From contig OZ244829.1 in assembly GCA_965220415.1 (NCBI GenBank), positions 5,084,001-5,148,000 of the forward strand: 64,000 bases of DNA. Reading direction: 5' to 3'. Below the pieces are notes generated by a model. The model made no database searches. It was not told the DNA's origin and saw only the letters and a list, made by a program, of their open reading frames with translations. The DNA comes from JAJDTR01 sp965220415. GTDB lineage: Bacteria; Poribacteria; WGA-4E; JAJDTR01. Position 1 is the first letter of the stretch; every line of letters starts with the position of its first letter. This document shows positions 48,447 through 55,828 of the stretch, one piece after another. The position numbers and the translations under genes are program-made.

Positions 48447-50195
48447 TCAAAATTCTTCTTTGTATCCAATGTTTGTGACCTGAAAAGGTTCTACACCTCT
48501 CCCGTTGTTTGGAAGATTCAGCGGTAGCTGAACATCCAGAAGGAATGGGCGCCCTTCCCGTTCTACTACTTCCAATCCACGTTCGATTGAATCTTTGATA
48601 CAAGACTCGTCCTTCACGCGCATGGCTTCCACTCCGAATCCTTCGGCAATCTTTACGGGGTCGATGCCGTTCAAAACGACGCCTGGATACTCATCGGTTT
48701 CCTGCATGGTCGAACCCTTGGCTCGACCAAAGTGATACGCTACGATGCCGTAGGATTGATTGTTGGAAATCACATAGAGCAGTGGAATCCCATGATGGAC
48801 CGCTGTCCAAAGACCCGAATCGGCATAACATAGCGAACCATCCCCGACCAGCCCAACAACGGGGCGATCGAGCGCAGCTAACTTGGCACCGATGGCTGCA
48901 CCAACGCCGTAACCTTCCGATCCGCCGGCAGCGATCATGTACACATTATTCCCAAGATCGTCGGATTTTGCGAGGTTTTCTACAGGAACGACATACTGTT
49001 CAATCGTAATCAGGCCGCCGTCTCGACTGTCTAATGCCTCATCTAGCGCATCTCGTAGCAGCCAAGGACGAACTCGGCCGGATTGTGGTCTGGAACTGCG
49101 CTCGGTTTTGGCGCGTTGCGCATGGATCGACTTCGCTTGTGTTCGTGCCCATGTGCGCCGTAGCTCCAATCGACGTGATGTAGAATAATTCTTTGCCAAT
49201 TCGTTCAAGCGTGCCAACGTTCGCTTTTCATCTGCCAAAATCGCGAAATCGACACCCGGAATATTTTTGATATTGGCGGGGTCGGATCCAATGGCAACTA
49301 CCTTGCGCCCATCGGTGAATGCGTGGTAATCATGAGGTATGCCAAGTCCGGCGTGCCGAACGCCAAGACAGAGAATAAGATCGGGATCGAGGCTCTCCAT
49401 GCCTCCCATTTGCCCACAACGAAATCTGTGCTTAAGCGGGATGCTTCGCAAATCGCCCCACACGTGGAAAACAGGAAGTCCATAATTCTCAACCAACGCC
49501 GTTGCCTCCGACTCTGCCCGATTCTTCCAAATGCCATCACCGATATATACAACCGGACGTCCGGCATCGTGTAGGAGGCGTGCCATCTTTTCTACGTCGT
49601 CATCGTCCGGGTACCCTACGTGCAGGTCTAGAATGTCAGTTTCGATGATGTTCGTCGAGATCTGATGATTGTTCAAAACTCGATCGTAAACAGCAAGATG
49701 CACTGGCCCAACCGGCGGCGTTTTGGCAACGTGGATGGCTCTATAGATGGCTTGGGGCAATCCTTCTGGTTCGATGACTGACCAAGTAGCCTTTGCCATA
49801 GGCGCGGCAATTGAGGTTGGCGCAAAACTATGGCCAAGATCTAAGCTAACCCTGTCGGTATAACTCCCTGAATCCCCTGCGAATGTGATAACGACGACCG
49901 GAAGACTCCCATACCATACGTTATACAATTGACCAAGACATTGAGCCAATCCGGCGCCGAGGTGCACGAGCATCACAGCCGGATCCAGGTTTACTTGTGC
50001 GTAACCTCCGGCCATCGCTGCAACGCTACCTTCATGTAGACCGAGAATGCCATGAATTTTTGGATGTGAATTTAGAGCGTCAAAAAAATGTGCCTCTCGG
50101 GATCCGGAATTATTGAACACATATTTGACTCCCAACTCGGCGAGTTGTTCCACCATAATCTGAGATGGATTCGCAGTAATGGGTCTCAACTCCAT
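48447..50195 (-). CDS. Thiamine-diphosphate enzyme (decarboxylase/AHAS superfamily)
   Basis: 582 residues. The N-terminal domain has HEGSVAAMAGGYAQ, with the catalytic Glu aligned after the histidine, and VHLGAGLAQCLGQLYN. The central domain has RPVVYIGDGIWKNRAE. The ThDP motif is GLVGDGSLCYADSGLWTAVH...NNQSYG. It is only distantly like the 544-residue paralogue at 43843. Closest in feel are benzoylformate decarboxylase and thiamine-dependent acetolactate synthase-like proteins; the reaction is unknown. An R4 element lies 30 bases upstream of the start codon and separates it from the transketolase-like gene. Confidence 0.88.
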   Translation of the reverse strand: MELRPITANPSQIMVEQLAELGVKYVFNNSGSREAHFFDALNSHPKIHGILGLHEGSVAAMAGGYAQVNLDPAVMLVHLGAGLAQCLGQLYNVWYGSLPVVVITFAGDSGSYTDRVSLDLGHSFAPTSIAAPMAKATWSVIEPEGLPQAIYRAIHVAKTPPVGPVHLAVYDRVLNNHQISTNIIETDILDLHVGYPDDDDVEKMARLLHDAGRPVVYIGDGIWKNRAESEATALVENYGLPVFHVWGDLRSIPLKHRFRCGQMGGMESLDPDLILCLGVRHAGLGIPHDYHAFTDGRKVVAIGSDPANIKNIPGVDFAILADEKRTLARLNELAKNYSTSRRLELRRTWARTQAKSIHAQRAKTERSSRPQSGRVRPWLLRDALDEALDSRDGGLITIEQYVVPVENLAKSDDLGNNVYMIAAGGSEGYGVGAAIGAKLAALDRPVVGLVGDGSLCYADSGLWTAVHHGIPLLYVISNNQSYGIVAYHFGRAKGSTMQETDEYPGVVLNGIDPVKIAEGFGVEAMRVKDESCIKDSIERGLEVVEREGRPFLLDVQLPLNLPNNGRGVEPFQVTNIGYKEEF

Positions 50196-50224
50196 AGAAT
50201 ATAGCCTTCCTCAATCCAAAAATT

Positions 50225-50580
50225 GTAATTGTTTAGTCCATTGATTCCTTGCGGCGAATACAAAGCGCTCCCTTTATTCCACGACCGATGGTAATTTCTC
50301 TCATGTACCCAACATACGGGCAATATCCCTTGTAGGAGGGATCAACTGAGTGAATAACGAAGGCGATAGAGATCCCCTTGCCCCGATGCAGGAGCGATTC
50401 CCTACCGAAAGTGGGTTTTCATTGCATAGTTGTTTAGGGAGTTGATTTATCGTGAACGCGGAATATCGGGGCAAGATGCCCCTCCCACATATGATCCAAG
50501 AATGCCCTGCTGCTGATAGCCCGGCGCGATACACTGCCAAACTAATATTGCCACTCGTTTTGGCTGAACTAAACAGTTAC
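50225..50580. mobile_element. R4 MITE, copy c
   Basis: A 356-base element, GTAATTGTTTAGTCCA...TGAACTAAACAGTTAC, flanked by a perfect 8-base direct repeat CAAAAATT (50217-50224, 50581-50588). It contains an R6 module and the palindrome GGGGCAAGATGCCCC. It occupies most of the gap 50196-50638. Confidence 0.9.
50340..50376 (+). repeat. R6 module inside R4 copy c
   Basis: GATCAACTGAGTGAATAACG then AAGGCGATAGAGATCCC, preceded by GTAGGAGG as in R7. Confidence 0.75.
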
Positions 50581-50638
50581 CAAAAATTAAATGTGCGTAA
50601 GGTTCATTGGACGACTCTTCATTTCAATCTTACCTAAC

Positions 50639-53170
50639 TTAGTCCAAGTTTGCAAGAAATCCGCGCTGCTGGTTTAGACGGTTTTCTCGCATTTCGGCGA
50701 AATGGTTAATCCCCGCATAGATAGACTCGGCATCAAGATGTGCCTCTGCGATGACATCCGATTCTGTACCGCCAGTGAGCCATTGATTGTCCCAATCGGC
50801 GGTCAATGAATATTCGTCGGTCAATGGGCCAACATCTCTTATGGGCCAAACTCGCCGCGTGCCTGTGCTAACTACCATCAAGTCATACTTTGCCTCAGGA
50901 GGTAACACTGATTGGCGATAACTCGTTGGTTGGCGATCAAAAAGTTCTTCGCTGACGGCGGCAATAATCTTCACGTTGATTCCCTGTGCTTCCAAGCGCG
51001 GAATCACGTTTACGAGATTGACAGTGGAATTGGAACCTTGGACGATTACGTAACCGTGTTTGGGTTGGTTCGGATTGAAGTCGTGGATAACATACAGCCC
51101 TTTGGCAGCCGCCTTGAGGTCCTTGTCGGCAAACGTATTCCGGTCTGCCACCGGAAAATCCGGGCGTGCCACTTCAATGATAATCACACTTACCTTGGGA
51201 TCGCGAGCTGCGATTTCGGCTGCGGCAAAGTATCCCGGGGCAACATCGTTATAATCCCAGAAACTCACATGAATTGCCTGTCCGCGCGGGAACAATTTCC
51301 AAACTTGAGGGGCAAAGATGCCAAAGTGCGTGCGAGCATCGGCGGCGGTCTCGGGTCCCGAATGTCCAGCGAGAATGTGCAAAACCCCCATGCGAAAACG
51401 GCTGTCCTGGCTCTGCTGACTCCACACTCGAGCAGGTAGATACATCAGTGGTGTGAAGGCACCGTATGTACCGCTTAATGCCCAGACGCCGGCAAATTTC
51501 TCCGGGTCGAGCGACGCACTCTGTCCCACCAGCCCGATTGCACTAGAGGCGTTGCCCGCTTCTTGGATGGGAGCCTTGAACCGAGTGGCAGCGGGATTGG
51601 TCTCCGGATTGTAGTGTCCCCAAAGGCTTCCGTGTTCTACATTGATAGACTCGGAAAGGTCGGCGGCAAGCGTGATGAAGCGGTTGTCTGTCACGTGGTT
51701 GGCCCACTTGATGATTTCAGAAATGGCACGGCGTGTCCCGGCAACTTCCCCGGCTTCCTTAAACAGCGAGATATCTACTTCCTGCTCTTCGCCAGACGCG
51801 GGATTTGCTACCGTAAGGTGTTGCGGTTCAACCGGGAGATTGTCAACGCGGAGCCGATTATCTAGGAAAGGATCTCGGGTAACATCAACTCGCAGCGGCA
51901 AGTCATTTTGCACCGAATCACCAATTTCTAAGAGACGATCTGCCAACCATTCTCCCAGCCCCTCGCGTTCTAGTACCGACATCACCACGTCAATGTTGGT
52001 TTTGAATTGAATCAGGCGCTCGCGTTCGTCAGACACCGGGCCGTCGTGAATGCCCTGGAATTCGACGCCGTACCGTTTTTCAAAGGTTGTGGCTAATGCG
52101 ACAAAATACTCCGAATTCATCTTTAAGGCATAAGGATGGCTCGGGAAACTAATCAATTGGTCGCCATACCCTTCAATCTTTCCGTTGAAAGCCCCGGGCC
52201 AATATCCCTTAACCGTGTTTCCGATAACAACCATTGGTCGAAGATCAGCCGCGTCCCAGTTCTCCATGGTGTTAAGGACGGCTAAAATCTGATCGTAATC
52301 GTTACCATTCTCAAGAGGGAATACATTCCAGCCGTAGGAGGTCCACTGATCTTCGAGTTGGTACTGCTTATATTTGGCGTCTACAACGCCGCCAACCAAG
52401 GTATCGTCAATTCCTGCGTTATTATATGAAATCAGGATGCGCAGTCGTTTACCCACCTGCATGGCGAGTCCTTGCGTTTTCAGCTCCTGAGCATGTCCCT
52501 CCGTCATCGCAAACTCGCCCTCAAGGGCAAGAACCTTGAGGGAATCGGGGGCACCCATGAAATTCCAGAAAGCAGCTTTTCCCGCAGCCGTCGCAACGCC
52601 AATCCCGGAAGGACCTCCATTGACATCGTTGGTCAAGTCGGTCGTTTCTGCATGGCCTGCGAGAGATCGAATGCCGCGTATCTTAGCTTGGGTAAAGAGC
52701 GGATGGTCATCAAGTCCTTGATCTTGAAGAAGCGTTCTCAATGCGCCCGCCCCACGTCGGAAACCGAGGGCGTCAATCGGAAGCATAGCGATTTCCGGAT
52801 CCACCTCATACCGCGAATCGGCAGTAGCGGCGTGTTTTCGTTCCATAGCTTCGCCCATAATCATCCACAAGGCGTATGCAGTGGGAATATTGTGCCCTCC
52901 CGCGAGCATGAACTTATCACAGAATGGATGCTTGGGCTTCCGGTAGTCATAGCGAAGTCCACCCAGTTCCGGGCCGGCTAGATGGAGCGCTACGTTATAT
53001 GGGGTATATGCTAGTGGACCGCCGAAATGGCCTGTTTGAGCATAATTGCCCAGGAGCACCAGCGTCATACATGTCATGTATCCAATATCTTCTATACGTT
53101 CTCGATTGTAATCGACCGTCAGCGGCTGAACCGATGATTGTAAGGGATTCGTGTTTAAGGTGTCTGCCAT
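50639..53170 (-). CDS. Long transketolase-like ThDP enzyme
   Basis: 843 residues, well above the 620-700 of ordinary transketolases. The N-terminal ThDP domain has TGHFGGPLAYTPYNVALHLA, DKFMLAGGHNIPTAYALWMI and LEGEFAMTEGHAQE...YNNAG, where GEF replaces the usual GDG. The pyrimidine domain has SESINVEHGSLWG...QEAGNASSAIGLVGQ and a C-terminal domain follows. It lies between a transketolase and an AceE-type E1 in length. Ketol transfer on an unknown sugar phosphate or pyruvate-type chemistry are both possible. GAGGAA is 6 bases before the ATG. The neighbours suggest a carbohydrate or hydroxy-acid pathway. Confidence 0.82.
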   Translation of the reverse strand: MADTLNTNPLQSSVQPLTVDYNRERIEDIGYMTCMTLVLLGNYAQTGHFGGPLAYTPYNVALHLAGPELGGLRYDYRKPKHPFCDKFMLAGGHNIPTAYALWMIMGEAMERKHAATADSRYEVDPEIAMLPIDALGFRRGAGALRTLLQDQGLDDHPLFTQAKIRGIRSLAGHAETTDLTNDVNGGPSGIGVATAAGKAAFWNFMGAPDSLKVLALEGEFAMTEGHAQELKTQGLAMQVGKRLRILISYNNAGIDDTLVGGVVDAKYKQYQLEDQWTSYGWNVFPLENGNDYDQILAVLNTMENWDAADLRPMVVIGNTVKGYWPGAFNGKIEGYGDQLISFPSHPYALKMNSEYFVALATTFEKRYGVEFQGIHDGPVSDERERLIQFKTNIDVVMSVLEREGLGEWLADRLLEIGDSVQNDLPLRVDVTRDPFLDNRLRVDNLPVEPQHLTVANPASGEEQEVDISLFKEAGEVAGTRRAISEIIKWANHVTDNRFITLAADLSESINVEHGSLWGHYNPETNPAATRFKAPIQEAGNASSAIGLVGQSASLDPEKFAGVWALSGTYGAFTPLMYLPARVWSQQSQDSRFRMGVLHILAGHSGPETAADARTHFGIFAPQVWKLFPRGQAIHVSFWDYNDVAPGYFAAAEIAARDPKVSVIIIEVARPDFPVADRNTFADKDLKAAAKGLYVIHDFNPNQPKHGYVIVQGSNSTVNLVNVIPRLEAQGINVKIIAAVSEELFDRQPTSYRQSVLPPEAKYDLMVVSTGTRRVWPIRDVGPLTDEYSLTADWDNQWLTGGTESDVIAEAHLDAESIYAGINHFAEMRENRLNQQRGFLANLD

Positions 53171-53318
53171 GTTTATTCCTCATTCTTTCCAAAATTTTTT
53201 TGTGGGCAAACTGCGACGCTGGAAACACCAAGGTTTCAGCTACAGCGATGCGTTAAGGTGCGGTGGAGCCACATTTGCCCAGCATCTGTATATTCGTTGA
53301 GTCTCACAATTCCACGCA

Positions 53319-53327
53319 ATTATAGCA
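53319..53327 (-). promoter_or_regulatory. Extended -10 promoter for the transketolase-like gene
   Basis: Minus strand TGC-TATAAT (53327-53319), about 150 bases before the start codon; no good -35. The rest of 53171-53681 shows no supported gene. Confidence 0.45.
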
Positions 53328-53691
53328 TGAGTCACAGAAAAATGATACGCAAAAATGGGAACGCACCGGCGCAAGCCGAGTCTCGACAGAGAACTGGAAT
53401 CGAATTAGATTCAATGGCATATACGTTGCCTTGTACCGGAATCTTGCCTCCGACAATGCATGTGCCCGCGTGGCACCTCGGGAAGGGGGGATAATCACGT
53501 GCCAGGGAAAGAAGGCTCACTTCCGATTGCCAAGAGCCAACGACTGCCGGCACTAGATGACCAAACTGACGTTGGCGCTCAGGCTACTCATCTTCATCTA
53601 GATTGTCAGATACGATTAACGTGGATTTGTATACAGATGTCCATACTTGAAAATTTCCAGCCACCTTGGGTTTGGCCGCTCCATTCCAATG

Positions 53692-53918
53692 CAGGGGAAA
53701 CGCATCTAAATTTTTGCCTGACAAAAAAGCAAATCAGGCTAAGTTTGTGATAATTGTTTTAGGGGTCGTAGGTTGGGTTGAACGGAATTCGTTAGTGATC
53801 GCTAATCTTAGAGGAGTTTTCGAGTGCTCACTTTATCTTGAACCTGCCAAAATGTGAGTGAAACCCAACACCTTCTACCGCCATGAGACATCCTCTATAA
53901 TTAGATGCGTTTCCCCTG
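53692..53918. mobile_element. R2 MITE, copy b
   Basis: A 227-base element CAGGGGAAACGCATCTAA...TTAGATGCGTTTCCCCTG with near-perfect inverted ends, flanked by a perfect 10-base direct repeat CATTCCAATG (53682-53691, 53919-53928). It is an inverted homologue of 12320-12554. It lies 19 bases upstream of the nadA -35 box. Confidence 0.92.
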
Positions 53919-53937
53919 CATTCCAATGGAAACATAC

Positions 53938-53966
53938 TTGACAAAAACTGTGATTTGGTGTACACT
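53938..53966 (+). promoter_or_regulatory. Sigma-70 promoter for nadA
   Basis: Perfect TTGACA (53938-53943), 17-base spacer, TACACT (53961-53966). Confidence 0.75.
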
Positions 53967-54101
53967 TTTCCCCATTTCCGTTCACAAGCTTGATGCACCA
54001 CCCATTTCTGATGCAGGCAGGTTGGAAACACGGTATCCTTGGTCGCAGAGAAGAAGTTTCGTGGTTCAGCTACGGAGAGAGAATCCAAAGGTAACACCGT
54101 C

Positions 54102-55184
54102 ATGAGCATACAGGCAGAAAATCTAAATCTTGAGGGCGTGAAAACGGAGTTGTACGGAAGAAATCATCCGAGTTTGACGCCGGTAGACATTGAAGCACAT
54201 GCAAAGACCTTGCACAGAGTTCTAGCGCTCAAGCAGAAACATAACGTTGTCATGCTTGGTCACAACTATATGGAGCCGCTAGTATTTGGCTTGTCCACGA
54301 AAGAGGAACAGGGCGACTCGCTCGGGCTGAGTATGCACGCTGCCAAGACGACTGCGCCGTATATCATCTTTAATGGGGTTCCATTCATGGCGGAAACAGC
54401 CAAGATTCTCAACCCGTCAAAGACGGTGCTTGTTGCAGACAAGACGGCAGGCTGCTCGCTGGCTGACAATTTTGGCGCGGCGGATGTTAAGAGCCTGAAG
54501 GTCATGTATCCTGATGTACCAGTCATGATCTATATCAATAGTTATGCGGATGCGAAGGCGGAATCAGACGTTTGCTGCACATCGGCAAACGCTGCCAAGA
54601 TAGCTAGGGAAATGCCAGGCGATCAGATTGTGTTTGTGCCGGACATTTATTTTGCTCAGAACTTGGAAGATGAACTGGCCGGCGAGAAAACTGTCATCTA
54701 CCCGGGCAAGGGAAACCACGAGAAAGGGGCTGTTTGTGAGGTACATGAGGAATTCAGGCTATCGGATTTGCTCGCCGTGCGTGAATCCTTCGAGATTCCC
54801 AAAGGGCATGCGAGCCGCGTTATGTATGCGCATTGGGAATGTCGTCGAGAGGTTCTAAGGGAGGCCGATTTTTACGGAAGCACGAGTCAGATTATGCAGG
54901 ACATCGCAAAGCGGGTAGAGGAGAATCAGTTGGAACGCGCTTTCGTGGCGTCGGAATGTGAGTTGACATCGAACCTGTCGCAAGAGTTTCCGTCAGTACA
55001 ATTTTGGACTGCCTGCTCTGTTCGGTGTTCGCACATGGCAAAAGTCAATCTTGCTAAAGTGCTTCATATCCTTGAAGCAATAGATTCGGGCGACAGTCTG
55101 AGTGATTATGAGGTGACCCTCAACCCCGATGTGATTGAGCGGGCACGAACTCCCATTGAGCGGATGCTGCAAATGAGTGCCTAA
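54102..55184 (+). CDS. nadA: Quinolinate synthase
   Basis: 360 residues from the ATG at 54102 (AAAGG about 10 bases upstream; the frame is open to 54039). It condenses iminoaspartate with dihydroxyacetone phosphate to quinolinate in NAD synthesis, using a [4Fe-4S] cluster. Three conserved cysteine sites are visible: DKTAGCSLADNFG, AHWECRREVL and WTACSVRCSHMAKVNLAKVL. The HNYMEPLVFGL block is the substrate region. nadB and nadC are not adjacent. An R2 element sits directly upstream of its promoter and an R1 element follows the gene. Confidence 0.95.
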   Translation: MSIQAENLNLEGVKTELYGRNHPSLTPVDIEAHAKTLHRVLALKQKHNVVMLGHNYMEPLVFGLSTKEEQGDSLGLSMHAAKTTAPYIIFNGVPFMAETAKILNPSKTVLVADKTAGCSLADNFGAADVKSLKVMYPDVPVMIYINSYADAKAESDVCCTSANAAKIAREMPGDQIVFVPDIYFAQNLEDELAGEKTVIYPGKGNHEKGAVCEVHEEFRLSDLLAVRESFEIPKGHASRVMYAHWECRREVLREADFYGSTSQIMQDIAKRVEENQLERAFVASECELTSNLSQEFPSVQFWTACSVRCSHMAKVNLAKVLHILEAIDSGDSLSDYEVTLNPDVIERARTPIERMLQMSA

Positions 55185-55267
55185 TTACTATATGTCGGCA
55201 TGTCGGCTGCACGTATCTTAGAGCCTGTTTGAAAAGTACATTTGTAGGGTGCGCACTGCGCACCAGC

Positions 55268-55556
55268 ATTGGGATCAACTTAAGGGATTTCGTCTAGTAT
55301 CAGTGGTATTCTCCGACGCAAAACCCTTAACTTAGCCCCATAGGATGGGGAGGAAATCTTTATCCTACCCCATACGGTAGGTGCGGTTTCCAACCGCACC
55401 GGCACCTACGGAAACCAGCGCCATGAGTCATCTTTTGTGGCGCACCTATCAGTGAATGAACTGGTATCCCCTCGCTCACGCCTACATGGAGATTAACAGT
55501 TCAAGACATTGAAGCCGCGTGACTTGCACCCTAAAACGCTTAACTTGATCCCTATG
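55268..55556. mobile_element. R3 element, copy b, nested in R1 copy d
   Basis: Left end ATTGGGATCAACTTAAGGG, right end CTTAACTTGATCCCTATG. It is flanked by a 21-base direct repeat made of GGGTGCGCACTGCGCACC plus AGC (55247-55267, 55557-55577), which is one copy of the R1 palindrome target duplicated. The interior is homologous to 33005-33227 and keeps the palindrome GGTGCG-GTTTCCAA-CCGCACC uninterrupted. Confidence 0.85.
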
Positions 55557-55596
55557 GGGTGCGCACTGCGCACCAGCCTCTAAAAGCCCCAGAAGG

Positions 55597-55631
55597 GATC
55601 AAACGAGTGAATAGCGAGTGCGATAGAGATC
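55597..55631 (+). repeat. R6 module inside R1 copy d
   Basis: GATCAAACGAGTGAATAGCG then AGTGCGATAGAGATC, inserted in the AAGCCCCAG...GAAGGTGT hairpin region that is uninterrupted in R1 copies a and c. Confidence 0.75.
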
Positions 55632-55828
55632 TTGAAGGTGTGTAGTAACATCGAAACCCTACGGACCTAAGCCCTAGCGGGGCGACAGGTGTACAACAAG
55701 TCACGGTAGAAACATGAAAAACCATTCCTCAAATGGCAAAAAATGGCATTGGCACCTATTATTCAAACAGGCTCTTAGGAAGGTTCCGACTTAAGCGGCA
55801 AAATTATCCTCGTCAGTGACAGATTTTC

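Larger units (their letters stand above)
55221..55774. mobile_element. R1 MITE, copy d, carrying nested R3 and R6
   Basis: Outer ends GAGCCTGTTTGAAAAGTACA...ATTCAAACAGGCTC are flanked by TTA (55218-55220, 55775-55777). Its 554 bases, against 156-212 in other copies, are explained by an R3 element inserted at the palindrome (55268-55556) and an R6 module near the CCCCAG hairpin (55597-55631). It fills most of the gap 55185-55828. Confidence 0.88.

Noticed and set aside
50639..53170. Calling the 843-residue ThDP enzyme a phosphoketolase
   Set aside because: Its length is similar, but the motif blocks (TGHFGGPL, LEGEFAMTEGHAQE) follow transketolase order rather than phosphoketolase signatures.
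53258..53494. 78-codon plus-strand ORF upstream of the transketolase-like gene
   Set aside because: It covers the minus-strand extended -10 promoter, and no family is visible.
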